Part shown: one piece after another, positions 50,691 to 59,167 of the stretch | How the letters are laid out: every line of letters begins with the position of its first letter | Position numbering within the stretch: position 1 is the first letter of the stretch | From: an uncultured Oscillospiraceae bacterium | GTDB taxonomy: Bacteria > Bacillota > Clostridia > Oscillospirales > Oscillospiraceae | Assembly: GCA_910588975.1 (NCBI GenBank) | Contig: CAJUSE010000006.1 | Coordinates: forward strand, 26,840 to 90,839 | DNA: 64,000 bases | Reading direction: 5' to 3' | Made by a program: the position numbers and the translations under genes | Notes under the pieces: generated by a model | Told to the model about the DNA's origin: nothing | The model's input: the letters and a program-made list of their open reading frames with translations, nothing else | Database searches by the model: none

Positions 50691-51014
50691 TCTTTCCAAT
50701 TTTGCAATCTTTTTTTCATAAACTCATTTCTGGCTTGCCAGCCGGGCCCAAAACCGCTTAGAAAGCGGTTCTGGACTCCGAACTTAAAGGGCCAGACCAG
50801 CGGAAATCATAGGTCCCTACGGTACAACCGCAAAAATTCCAACCCCGCCCTTCCATACCTCGGGTAAAAATCTGCAAGGCTATCCACCTGTTTCCGGCGG
50901 CCAGCGTCTGAACGACCCGTTTCCCCTCTTGCGCCGCTGCCGCTGAATATCTGGACATTGACGGATATATTGCTACCATCCCCGCCGCCTGGGCAGGTGC
51001 AACCGCCGCACCCT
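50691..51014. other. Unassigned intergenic stretch with a possible 73-residue minus-strand ORF
   Basis: Between two palindrome copies lies about 320 bp of unlike composition. On the minus strand an ORF from the ATG at 50979 to the stop at 50758 would encode MVAIYPSMSRYSAAAAQEGK and onward, ending SGPLSSESRTAF; its stop codon lies inside a hairpin (AACCGCTT/AAGCGGTT near 50749-50768). There is no ribosome binding site. It could be a small gene, a structured RNA or a decayed element; I cannot tell which. Confidence 0.3.
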
Positions 51015-51038
51015 GTAGGGGCGGCCTGTGGCCGCCCG
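51015..51038. repeat. GTAGGGGCGGCC palindrome
   Basis: GTAGGGGCGGCCTGTGGCCG and its continuation form a GGCGGCC/GGCCGCC hairpin, nearly identical to the copy at 28494. Confidence 0.65.
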
Positions 51039-51056
51039 TTGCCCTCTCCCCCCCCC

Positions 51057-51085
51057 TTGACGGAGCTTGCCCCATGTGGGATAAT
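51057..51085 (+). promoter_or_regulatory. Promoter of the cation diffusion facilitator gene
   Basis: The -35 TTGACG (51057-51062) and -10 GATAAT (51080-51085) are spaced by 17 bp. Confidence 0.65.
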
Positions 51086-51129
51086 ATGTGTTACCATGCT
51101 AATAAGCATCAAAAATAGGAGGTCCTTCC

Positions 51130-52305
51130 ATGACCGAGCTGCTTTTACGCAAATTTGTCAAAAACTACGACCAGACCGGCGACAGCGCCGTCCGGGAGGC
51201 CTACGGCTCCCTGTCCGGCATTGTGGGCATCCTGCTCAACCTGCTGCTGTGCACCGGCAAATTCTTCGCCGGGCTGCTCACCGGCTCGGTGTCCATCACC
51301 GCCGACGCCTTCAATAACCTCTCTGACGCCGCCTCCTCGGTGGTCACCCTGGTGGGCTTCCGGCTGGCCGGCCGGAAGGCCGACGACGACCACCCCTACG
51401 GCCACGGCCGGATGGAGTATCTGGCCGGCCTGGCCGTCAGCGTGGTCATTCTGCTGGTGGGCGTAGAGCTGGCCCAGGGGGCCGTTGAGAAGATCCTCCA
51501 CCCCGAGCCTGTGGTCTTCTCCACTCTGTCCGTGGGCATCCTGTGCGCCTCCATCGCCGTCAAGCTGTGGATGTACCGCTTCAATTCCCAGCTGGGCAAG
51601 CGCATCTCCTCGGCGGCCATGGCGGCCACCGCTGCCGACTCCCTCTCCGACTGCGTGGCCACCGCCGCCGTCCTGGTGGGCCTTGTGGCAAGCCGGCTGT
51701 GGGAGGTCTCCATCGACGGCTGGACGGGCATCATCGTGGCCGCCTTTGTCCTCCGGGCCGGCTGGGAGTCGGCCAAGGACACCATCGACCCCCTGCTGGG
51801 CCAGGCCCCCGACCCCGAGCTTGTGAAGGGCATTGAGGAGACCGTTCTCGCCCACCCCGAGATCGTGGGTGTCCACGACCTGATGGTCCACGACTACGGC
51901 CCCAGCCGGCTGCTGGCCTCCCTCCATGCCGAGGTCTCTCTGGACGCCGACATGGCCGCCACCCACGACGTCATTGACGACGTGGAAAAGGAGCTGGCCC
52001 GGAAGTATCACCTCATCGCCACCATCCACATGGACCCCATCGCCACCAATGACGAGCTGGTCAACACCCGGAAGGCCGAGATGACCGAGCTGATCCGGCA
52101 GGTGGACCCGGCCATGACCCTCCACGACTTCCGCATGACCGAGGGCCCCACCCACACCAACCTCATCTTCGATGTGGTGGTCCCCCATGGCTGCCCCCTC
52201 TCCGACGAGGCCGTCAAGGCAGAGATCGCCCGGCTGGCCCGGGAGTACAACGAGCGCTACATCACCGTCATTCAGGTGGACCACCCCTTCACCGCCCTGG
52301 TGTGA
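51130..52305 (+). CDS. Cation diffusion facilitator (CDF) metal transporter
   Basis: The 391-residue protein has about six membrane helices and a cytoplasmic metal-binding C-terminal domain. The helix-2 signature SITADAFNNLSDAASS includes the D-x3-D metal-site residues, and DDDHPYGHGRMEYLAGL follows the loop. A second site motif, AATAADSLSDCVATA, is in helix 5. Members with this DxxxD pair export Zn2+, Mn2+ or Fe2+ against protons. The C-terminal 100 residues exceed the minimal family length. ATG behind AGGAGG. Confidence 0.93.
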   Translation: MTELLLRKFVKNYDQTGDSAVREAYGSLSGIVGILLNLLLCTGKFFAGLLTGSVSITADAFNNLSDAASSVVTLVGFRLAGRKADDDHPYGHGRMEYLAGLAVSVVILLVGVELAQGAVEKILHPEPVVFSTLSVGILCASIAVKLWMYRFNSQLGKRISSAAMAATAADSLSDCVATAAVLVGLVASRLWEVSIDGWTGIIVAAFVLRAGWESAKDTIDPLLGQAPDPELVKGIEETVLAHPEIVGVHDLMVHDYGPSRLLASLHAEVSLDADMAATHDVIDDVEKELARKYHLIATIHMDPIATNDELVNTRKAEMTELIRQVDPAMTLHDFRMTEGPTHTNLIFDVVVPHGCPLSDEAVKAEIARLAREYNERYITVIQVDHPFTALV

Positions 52306-52410
52306 CCGGAGACATAAAATTTACAGTTCATTCACCCATCCCCGGGGAAAAACAGTATAATTACCACAGGAAAGATATCCGCACCCCCATATCAATAAGG
52401 AGGGATCCCC

Positions 52411-53103
52411 ATGGCGCAGAAAATTCTCATCGTGGAGGACGAGGAAAACATCGCCCAGCTTCTCCATCTCTATCTGGAAAAAGAGGGCTTCGAGACGGCC
52501 ATCGCCCCCGACGGGGGCAAGGCGGTGGAGCTGTTCCGCTCCTTCGCCCCCAGCCTTGTGCTGCTGGACATCATGCTCCCCGTCATGGACGGCTGGTCGG
52601 TGCTGAAAAAGATCCGGGAGGAGTCCAAGACCCCCGTCATCATGCTCACCGCCAAGGGGGAGACCGGGGACAAGGTCACCGGGTTGGAGCAGGGGGCGGA
52701 CGATTACATCGTCAAGCCCTTTGAGACCAAGGAGGTGCTGGCCCGCATCCACGCCGTCCTCCGCCGCACCCAGGACGGAGAGGAGGTCACCGGGGAGAAA
52801 AAGCTCTCCTTTGACAAGCTGACCATCAACCTGGATGCCTACGAGCTTTTGGTGGACGGCAAGCGGGTGGACACCCCTCCCAAGGAGCTGGAGCTGCTCT
52901 ACCACCTGGCCGCCGCCCCCAACCGAGTCTTTACCCGCAACCAGCTTCTGGACGAGGTCTGGGGCTTTGACTACTTTGGCGACAGCCGCACGGTGGATGT
53001 GCACATCAAGCGCCTGCGGGAAAAGCTGGAGGGGGTCAGCCCCCTCTGGAGCCTGAAAACGGTCTGGGGCGTGGGCTATAAATTCGAGGTGACCGGGCCG
53101 TGA
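52411..53103 (+). CDS. OmpR-family response regulator
   Basis: The 230-residue regulator has a receiver domain with D53 in LLDIMLPVMDG, T in MLTAKGET and K in IVKPFETKE, then a winged helix ending TVWGVGYKFEV. It overlaps the downstream kinase gene by four bases (GTGA), so the pair is coupled. It probably also controls the HtrA-like protease beyond the kinase, whose upstream region has repeat arrays of the kind OmpR-type regulators bind. Confidence 0.95.
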   Translation: MAQKILIVEDEENIAQLLHLYLEKEGFETAIAPDGGKAVELFRSFAPSLVLLDIMLPVMDGWSVLKKIREESKTPVIMLTAKGETGDKVTGLEQGADDYIVKPFETKEVLARIHAVLRRTQDGEEVTGEKKLSFDKLTINLDAYELLVDGKRVDTPPKELELLYHLAAAPNRVFTRNQLLDEVWGFDYFGDSRTVDVHIKRLREKLEGVSPLWSLKTVWGVGYKFEVTGP

Positions 53104-54545
53104 AAAGCCTCTACCGCCGGCAATTCATCATGATGACCTCCCTGGTGCTGATCTCCTTCCTGCTGTTGGGGGGTGCCTTTGCCGGGCTGAGCTACCAGTA
53201 CATCACCGCCGACAAGCGGGAGAGCATGGAGAACAACGCCAGCTACATCGCCTCCTTCACCGGGGCCTATCTGGGCAATCTGGGCGCCAGCATCCAGGAC
53301 CCGGTCTACCAGCTCTACATCTCCACCGTGGCCAATATCTCTGACTCCACCGTCATTCTCTCGGAGAATGACGGTCAGGTGGTCTTTGCCGCCTCCGCCC
53401 GGGGGGAGGATCTGAACGCCCTGCTCCGCAGCTCCATCCCCGCCGATGTGGTCAATGCCGTCAAGCAGCAGGGCACCTACGCCAAGCCGGGCAACCTGGG
53501 GGGACTGGTCAGCGGCAAGTGCTATGTGGTGGGCCTGCCTATCCTCCAGCACTCGGCCATCACCGGCCAGACCTACCAGCGGGGCATGGTTTTTGCCGTG
53601 AGCCAGGTCTCCCTTCTCACCCGGCTGTGGCAGGACTTCACCCTCATCTTCCTGCTGGCCGCCGGGGTGGTCTTTCTCCTGGCCGCCGCCGCCTCCTCCT
53701 TCACCTCCCTTCACCTGACCCAGCCCCTGAAGGACATGGCCCAGGCCGCCCAAAAGTTCGGCCAGGGGGAGTTTGACACCCGGGTGTCAGGCTGCGAGGG
53801 CCGCTGTGACGAGGTGGGCGAGCTGGCCGAGGCCTTCAACGCCATGGCCGACTCCCTGGCCAAGAGCGAAGCCCAGCGCAGCGAGTTCATCGCCAACGTC
53901 TCCCACGAGCTCAAGACCCCCATGACCACCATCGCCGGCTTTGCCGACGGTATCCTGGACGGCACCATCCCCCGCTCGAAGGAGGCCGAGGCCCTCAAGA
54001 CCATCTCCTCCGAGACCCGGCGGCTGAGCCGCCTTGTCCGGCGGATGCTGGATCTGAGCCGGCTCCAGTCCAGCGAAAATGTCACCGCCCAGGAGCGCTT
54101 TGACGTCAGTGAGGTGCTCATCCGGGTGCTGGTGAGCCTGGAGGGCAAGATCAACAGCCGTGGCCTGGACGTGGAGACCCACCTGCCCGACGGGCCCGTC
54201 ATGGTCTGGGGCGACCCCGATGCCATCACCCAGGTGTGCTACAACCTGCTGGACAACGCCATCAAATTTGCCACCGCCGGCACCGCTCTCCGCCTGGCCA
54301 TTCAGGTCAAGGGGGAAAAGGCCTATGTGTCGGTGGCCAACCTGGGGGAGACCATCCCTCCCCAGGAGCTGGGCCAGATCTTCGACCGCTTCCACAAGAC
54401 CGACCGCTCCCGCAGCGAGGACCGGGACGGCGTGGGGCTGGGCCTTTATATCGTTAAGACCATTCTGAACAATCACAAGGAGACCATCACCGCCACCAGT
54501 GAGGAGGGCCTGACCACCTTCACCTTCACCCTGACCATCGCCTGA
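53100..54545 (+). CDS. Membrane sensor histidine kinase with HAMP domain
   Basis: The 481-residue kinase starts at GTG inside the response regulator stop. Helix 1 lies at about 10-30 and helix 2 at about 178-202, enclosing a sensor domain of about 145 residues. HAMP follows, then the phospho-acceptor H269 in FIANVSHELKTPMTTIAGFA, N box CYNLLDNAIKFA and G2 GVGLGLYIVKTIL. With the adjacent serine protease it resembles CssS-type envelope-stress sensors, an inference from synteny. Confidence 0.93.
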   Translation: MKSLYRRQFIMMTSLVLISFLLLGGAFAGLSYQYITADKRESMENNASYIASFTGAYLGNLGASIQDPVYQLYISTVANISDSTVILSENDGQVVFAASARGEDLNALLRSSIPADVVNAVKQQGTYAKPGNLGGLVSGKCYVVGLPILQHSAITGQTYQRGMVFAVSQVSLLTRLWQDFTLIFLLAAGVVFLLAAAASSFTSLHLTQPLKDMAQAAQKFGQGEFDTRVSGCEGRCDEVGELAEAFNAMADSLAKSEAQRSEFIANVSHELKTPMTTIAGFADGILDGTIPRSKEAEALKTISSETRRLSRLVRRMLDLSRLQSSENVTAQERFDVSEVLIRVLVSLEGKINSRGLDVETHLPDGPVMVWGDPDAITQVCYNLLDNAIKFATAGTALRLAIQVKGEKAYVSVANLGETIPPQELGQIFDRFHKTDRSRSEDRDGVGLGLYIVKTILNNHKETITATSEEGLTTFTFTLTIA

Positions 54546-54567
54546 CCGCTCCCGTCCGAAAGGGGCT

Positions 54568-54656
54568 TCTTAAACAATCTTAATTTTCTTAAGTTTCCTA
54601 AAGCAGTCCTTCACCGGTGCTCTTAAACATTTTTAATTCTCTTAAGTTTCCTTAAG
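54568..54656 (+). promoter_or_regulatory. Two 36-bp repeats with phased TTAA boxes upstream of the HtrA-like gene
   Basis: 54568-54603 and 54621-54656 are near-identical (about 31 of 36). Each has TTAA at roughly 10-bp steps (54570, 54580, 54589, then TAAAG), and the copies start 53 bp apart, about five helical turns. Direct repeats on a 10-11 bp period are typical binding sites of OmpR-family regulators such as PhoP. Confidence 0.7.
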
Positions 54657-54685
54657 CGCACCCCAAAGAGAGAGGAGGGAACCCC

Positions 54686-56044
54686 ATGTCCAAAGGATAT
54701 TACGACGACAATCTGACCCCCGCCCCCAAGCAGCCCCTGCGGGAGCGGGAGTGGGTCACCACCCCTCCCGCCCAGCCCTATGGGGAGCTGCCGGGAGAGG
54801 AGGACATTCCTTCCCCTGGGGAGGGATCTTCCCCTGTCCGGGCAGGGGGAAAACGGGTAAAAAAGGCCTCCAAAGGCCGTCCAAAACGCCGAAAAACCGG
54901 CGGAAAGGGCCGGGGCATCGCCCTGCTTTTGGCCTTTTTGCTCTTTTTCGGAGGGTGTGGGACCCTCTTTGTGTACCTTCAAGAGGGGGAATTGCCCCTG
55001 AAAAACCCCTTTTTTGACCAAAAGGACACCCCCTCTGTCCCCGACCAGGAGGACAATGACTGGGTGGCCACCCTCCCCGACACCACCGCCCCCCGGGCCC
55101 CCACCGGGGACGGCACCACCCTCACCCTGATCCCCCTGGAGGGGGAAACCCTGACGGCCCAAGAGATTTACAGCCGGGTCAACCCCTCGGTGGTGGGGGT
55201 GACGGCCACCCTGAAGGACAAGACCAGCCTGGGCACCGGGGTCATCTTCTCCTCTGACGGCTACATCGTCACCAACGCCCATGTCATCTCGGGAGGTGCC
55301 CTTCTCTCGGTCATCCTCGCCGATGACAGCAGCCACCTGGCTTTGCTGGTGGGTTACGATGCCGGCACCGACCTGGCCGTGCTGAAAATCGAGGGGGAGG
55401 ACTTCCCCGCCGCCGACTTTGGCGACTCGGCCGCCCTCCAGGTGGGGGATGCGGCCTACGCCATCGGCAATCCCTTGGGGGACCGGCTCCGGGGCACCAT
55501 GACCAGCGGCATCATCTCGGCCATTGACCGGCCCATGGACATTGAGGGCCAGAGCGTGGACCTCATCCAGACAAATGCCGCCCTCAACCCGGGCAACTCG
55601 GGGGGCGCCCTCGTCAACGACCGGGGCCAGGTGGTGGGCATCACCAACATGAAGATGATGTCCACCTTTGACACCATTGAAGGGCTGGGCTTTGCCATTC
55701 CCACCTCCCTGGCCAAAAAGGTGATCGACCAGATCATTGAAAAGGGCAGCTACGACGGCGCCCCCATGCTGGGGGTCACGGTGCGCAATGTGGGTCCGCT
55801 GGATGGAGACTCCCCTGCGGGGGCCTATGTGAAGTCGGTCCAGCCCGGCTCGGACGCCCAGAAGCAGGGAGTTCGGGAGGGGGACGTCATCCTCATGGCC
55901 AATGGCCAGGTGGTCCAAAACATCGACGATCTGCTGCTTGCCAAGGAGGCGCTGGCCATCGGGGACAGCCTGGAGCTGGAGCTTTGGCGGGATGGAGAGA
56001 CCATCACTGTCACCATCACCCTGATGGGGGCCAATCAGTTCTGA
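54686..56044 (+). CDS. HtrA/DegP-like membrane serine protease with PDZ domain
   Basis: The 452-residue S1C protease has a cytoplasmic Pro/Lys-rich tail (1-76), one membrane helix (about 77-97), an acidic linker, a trypsin-like domain with catalytic H199 (VTNAHVISG), D229 (DAGTDLAVLKIE) and S305 (NPGNSGGALV), and one C-terminal PDZ domain (about 350-445; PGSDAQKQGVREGDVILM). It degrades misfolded proteins outside the membrane. ATG behind GAGGAGGGAACCCC. Control by the adjacent two-component system is likely. Confidence 0.95.
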   Translation: MSKGYYDDNLTPAPKQPLREREWVTTPPAQPYGELPGEEDIPSPGEGSSPVRAGGKRVKKASKGRPKRRKTGGKGRGIALLLAFLLFFGGCGTLFVYLQEGELPLKNPFFDQKDTPSVPDQEDNDWVATLPDTTAPRAPTGDGTTLTLIPLEGETLTAQEIYSRVNPSVVGVTATLKDKTSLGTGVIFSSDGYIVTNAHVISGGALLSVILADDSSHLALLVGYDAGTDLAVLKIEGEDFPAADFGDSAALQVGDAAYAIGNPLGDRLRGTMTSGIISAIDRPMDIEGQSVDLIQTNAALNPGNSGGALVNDRGQVVGITNMKMMSTFDTIEGLGFAIPTSLAKKVIDQIIEKGSYDGAPMLGVTVRNVGPLDGDSPAGAYVKSVQPGSDAQKQGVREGDVILMANGQVVQNIDDLLLAKEALAIGDSLELELWRDGETITVTITLMGANQF

Positions 56045-56049
56045 ATACA

Positions 56050-56090
56050 GCACCGGGAAGGGCCGAAGGTCCTCCCCGGTGTTTTGTTTT
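56050..56090 (+). terminator. Terminator of the HtrA-like gene
   Basis: CACCGGG..AGG pairs with CCT.CCCGGTG and is followed by TTTTGTTTT. Confidence 0.75.
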
Positions 56091-56127
56091 GGCCTGCTCA
56101 ACCGTGCCGGGGGATTGGGTGGGATGA

Positions 56128-56287
56128 GCCGGGCAAAAAATACCCCCTCTCCGGCTCCTATGATAGGGACAATGTCCGCAGGGCATTGGGGGGCGCCTCC
56201 GGCGCCACGGCGCAGAGGGGAAACCGTCAGGCCCCGTCCGGCCACGTGATAGAGATGCCGCCGGAGAAGGGGTATTTTCTGCCCGGC
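56128..56287. repeat. 160-bp element with 28-bp inverted terminal arms
   Basis: Arms 56128-56155 and 56260-56287 are complementary at 26 of 28 positions and enclose 104 bp. A related 32-bp copy of the right arm occurs at 57067-57098. There is no open frame of note. It may be a MITE-like element or a long-hairpin RNA. The rest of 56045-56442 holds only the terminator and the hpf leader. Confidence 0.6.
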
Positions 56288-56442
56288 ACGGCGCAGATAC
56301 GGTTATATTTACAATTTTTTCATTTATTTTGCACAAAAAATGATGACTTTCTCTCCAGGGTGTGGTATACTTATGCCATAGGGGCCAGGACCACCGCCCC
56401 TGACCGGATAAGTTCCCTTTGGGGAAAGGAGCTGACAGCAGT

Positions 56443-56991
56443 ATGAAGTTCACGTTCACCGACAAGAAGGTCACCCTGCCCAAGAAGGTCCACGAGTACG
56501 CCGAGAAGAAGATCGGCAAGCTGGAGCGGTATTTCCAGACCGAGAGCGAGGCCGCCGTGGTCTTTAGCGTGGAGAAGGGGCGCAACAACGTGGAGCTCAC
56601 CATCCGCTCCGGCGGCACCATCCTGCGCACGGCCGAGTCCACCGCCGATATGTTTGCCTCCATCGACACCGCCGTGGCCGACATCGAGCGCCAGCTGCGC
56701 CGGCATAAGACCCGGCTGGAAAAGCGGCTGCGCAAGGATGCCTTTGTCCGCTCGGCCGAGGAGGATGTGTCCTTTGTCCCTGTTGAAGAGGAGGGGGAGG
56801 AGGAGTCCTTCACCCCTGTGCGCACCAAGCGTTTTCCCATCAAGCCCATGGCGGTGGAGGAGGCCATCCTCCAGATGGAGCTGGTGGGCCACACCTTCTT
56901 CGCCTTCCGCAATGAGGATGCCGGCGGGGCCTTTGCAGTGGTCTACAAGCGCAACAACGGCGGCTACGGCCTCATTGAGGACGACGCCTGA
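56443..56991 (+). CDS. hpf: Long-form ribosome hibernation promoting factor
   Basis: The 182-residue protein has the N-terminal RaiA/YfiA domain (1-100; KFTFTDKKVTLPKKVHEYAE, then TADMFASIDTAVADIERQL), an acidic linker, and the C-terminal dimerisation domain (about 128-182; TKRFPIKPMAVEEAILQM, ending GGYGLIEDD). Long Hpf makes inactive 100S ribosome dimers in stationary phase. The ATG at 56443 is chosen over an in-frame TTG that overlaps the AAAGGAG site. Confidence 0.95.
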   Translation: MKFTFTDKKVTLPKKVHEYAEKKIGKLERYFQTESEAAVVFSVEKGRNNVELTIRSGGTILRTAESTADMFASIDTAVADIERQLRRHKTRLEKRLRKDAFVRSAEEDVSFVPVEEEGEEESFTPVRTKRFPIKPMAVEEAILQMELVGHTFFAFRNEDAGGAFAVVYKRNNGGYGLIEDDA

Positions 56992-57001
56992 AATAGACAG
57001 C

Positions 57002-57035
57002 AAAATTCCCGGGGAGTGATCCCCGGGAATTTTTG
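57002..57035 (+). terminator. Terminator of hpf
   Basis: AAAATTCCCGGGG pairs with CCCCGGGAATTTTT around six bases. Confidence 0.85.
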
Positions 57036-57066
57036 TTGGTTGGGATGTACCTGTGATGGAAATAGC

Positions 57067-57098
57067 GCCGAAGAAGGGGTGCTTTTTGCCCAGCGCAG
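57067..57098. repeat. Partial copy of the 56.2-kb inverted-repeat arm
   Basis: GCCGAAGAAGGGGTGCTTTT and on to GCGCAG resembles 56260-56296 with a few mismatches and a short gap. Only the right-arm-like part is seen here. Confidence 0.45.
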
Positions 57099-57131
57099 AA
57101 CGTGGCAAGGACACCCCATGGGATATGCCCC

Positions 57132-57710
57132 TTACCGGGGAGCGTAGACGGTCATGGCCGTGCCGCTGTCCCGGACCAGAATGTCCGGGCTCAGGCGGAT
57201 AAAGCGGCAGGTGACGTACAGGTCCCCCGCCGCCCCGGAGAGGTTGATGATCTGAATGAAATAGACCACCCACCACCAGTCCTGGGCCACCAGACAGTTG
57301 ACCAGGGCCAGCACCACGCCCCAAACGACAATGGGGGCCAGGGCGATGATGATGTAATGGACCTTGCCGAAATAGGCGTCGCTGCCGGCGTAGGCATACA
57401 GGCCGGTGAAGCCGTAAAAGGGCCGCCGACCACTGAACAGACGGATGAACACCCCATGGACCAGCTCATGGAGGACCAGATAGACCGGGATGCCCACCAG
57501 CAGGGCGGCCATGCGGAGAAGGTAGGCCCCCAGACCTATCTCCACAGAAAAGAGGGTGGACAGGGGTACCAGCGCCGCCCCCACACCCGCCAAAATACCC
57601 ATTATGACCAGGGACAGGCCGTTGACCACCAGGGCCAGCTTTTTGTCCCGCTGCAGGTCGATGGAGAGCAATTCTTCATAGTGTTCGGGCAGGGTGGTGC
57701 AGGTGTTCAT
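57132..57710 (-). CDS. DUF3267 zincin-like membrane protein
   Basis: The 192-residue protein has four or five hydrophobic segments and the zinc-peptidase-like HELVHG motif (HExxH form) in YLVLHELVHGVFIRL near residue 85, typical of the DUF3267 family of putative membrane metalloproteases. Its substrate is unknown. The ATG at 57710 follows AGGAGG; the frame extends upstream but without support. It is a single gene on the minus strand convergent with hpf. Confidence 0.85.
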   Translation of the reverse strand: MNTCTTLPEHYEELLSIDLQRDKKLALVVNGLSLVIMGILAGVGAALVPLSTLFSVEIGLGAYLLRMAALLVGIPVYLVLHELVHGVFIRLFSGRRPFYGFTGLYAYAGSDAYFGKVHYIIIALAPIVVWGVVLALVNCLVAQDWWWVVYFIQIINLSGAAGDLYVTCRFIRLSPDILVRDSGTAMTVYAPR

Positions 57711-57772
57711 GGTGGGGGCCTCCTGTTGGGATCGGTTGGGGATAGCATAGCACAACCAGAGGGGGAATGCAA

Positions 57773-57799
57773 GGGGCGGGGAGTGTGCTCCCCGCCCCG
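57773..57799 (-). terminator. GC hairpin after the DUF4179 gene
   Basis: GGGGCGGGGAG pairs with CTCCCCGCCCC around four bases. The T-rich side faces the plus strand, so minus-strand termination would be weak. Confidence 0.45.
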
Positions 57800-57808
57800 T
57801 CTTTCCTT

Positions 57809-59167
57809 TTATTTCAGCTCGATGGCCACGTCCCGGCCGGTGGTATAGCTGTCATAGTGGACCCGGAAGGTGATGGTATCGCCGGGGTCGCCCTCCACCT
57901 TCTCTATGAAATGGAGGGGGTTAGGCGGGTCGGGGGTATCCCAGCTGGGGGTACGCTTAGAGAAATCGTTGTCAAAGTCTGCCACAAAGGGGATGCTGGG
58001 CAGGTCCACGTTGGTATAGAAATGGAGACCCCTCCAAGCCCCGAGGGGGTCCACCTCATGGAGGGCACTCTCCGTCCCCGAGCCATCTTCCCACCACCAG
58101 TCCTGCACATATTCGGGCAGGTGCTTGGCCTTGCCCGTGTCCAAATGGAGGACGGTGTCGGGCCGGTCCCTGGTGAGCCACTGGGTGGCGGTGATGTGGA
58201 GGGTCAGGTGCTCAAAGTCCACGTCATAGAGGCCGGAAAAGCGGTAGTTGCCCACAAACTCGCCCCCGTCCTGGGCAAAGTGGGGGTTTCCGCTGCCCTG
58301 GGACATGGTGCCCGTCCAGGTGTACTGCCGGCCCTTTTCGTCCTCCAGGTAGAAGGACAGGCTCTTCAGATCGGCGGTGTTATTTTCATCACCGGAAAAG
58401 ACAATCTGGGAGGCGATGGGGGTCAGGATGAGCTTCTCTGCCGTCAGGGTCTGGCCGTCCAGGGTGAAGGTGGTGCCCAGCGCCACCTCCCGCTTGGCCC
58501 GGCGGAACCGCTCGTCCACCGGGACGGTGAAGGTGATCTCCCCCCACTCCTCCCCGGTGTGGGCGCTCAGCGGCTCCCCCACCCGGCCCCCATCGAAGAA
58601 GGAATAGGTGAAGGTGAGCTTCTCGGGCAGTTCCTGGTCTATCAAATCGAAGTTGGAGAGGACCATGTCCCCGCTCTCGGGATAGAAGGTGCAGTAGCCC
58701 AGCTGCTCCCCCGCTTCATCGGTGAGAATGGGCTCGGCCACCCCCTTATTGAAGGCGCACAGCAGGCTCACCCGCTGGTCCGAGGCCATGAGGCAGTAGG
58801 GCTTAAACTCCACCCCCTCCTCGGTGGTATAGGTCCCCTCCAGGATCTGATAGTAGTCGCTTTTCAATGCGGCCTTCAGGGTGGGGTCAAAGGCCACTGC
58901 CGTCACCGCCGCCTTAAGGCCGGGCAGCTGCCCGCAGGCCAGGGCGAAGGGGACGGACAGGTTGACCACCAGGACGAAGGCACACACCGCCCCCGCCAGG
59001 GCGTAGGCCGGGGCCAGGCGGCGGTTCCAGCGGGCCAGAAGGGCTTTCCGGCGGTTCTTTTTCTCCTGTTCCTGCTCCCGGCGGCGGAGGGCACGGTCCA
59101 CCGTGTCCATCAGCCGGGCGGGGGGCTCCAGGGCCAGCAGATCGGCCCACTCCTGTGCTCGTGTCAT
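57809..59167 (-). CDS. DUF4179 membrane protein, probable anti-sigma partner
   Basis: The 452-residue protein has a cytoplasmic N-terminus (about 1-50, very basic), one membrane helix (about 53-75, APAYALAGAVCAFVLVVNLS) and a large extracytoplasmic beta-rich region with the DUF4179-type start VPFALACGQLPGLKAAVTAV. It overlaps the upstream ECF sigma gene by four bases (ATGA). Such proteins usually hold the sigma factor inactive and release it on an outside signal. The signal is unknown. Confidence 0.85.
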   Translation of the reverse strand: MTRAQEWADLLALEPPARLMDTVDRALRRREQEQEKKNRRKALLARWNRRLAPAYALAGAVCAFVLVVNLSVPFALACGQLPGLKAAVTAVAFDPTLKAALKSDYYQILEGTYTTEEGVEFKPYCLMASDQRVSLLCAFNKGVAEPILTDEAGEQLGYCTFYPESGDMVLSNFDLIDQELPEKLTFTYSFFDGGRVGEPLSAHTGEEWGEITFTVPVDERFRRAKREVALGTTFTLDGQTLTAEKLILTPIASQIVFSGDENNTADLKSLSFYLEDEKGRQYTWTGTMSQGSGNPHFAQDGGEFVGNYRFSGLYDVDFEHLTLHITATQWLTRDRPDTVLHLDTGKAKHLPEYVQDWWWEDGSGTESALHEVDPLGAWRGLHFYTNVDLPSIPFVADFDNDFSKRTPSWDTPDPPNPLHFIEKVEGDPGDTITFRVHYDSYTTGRDVAIELK

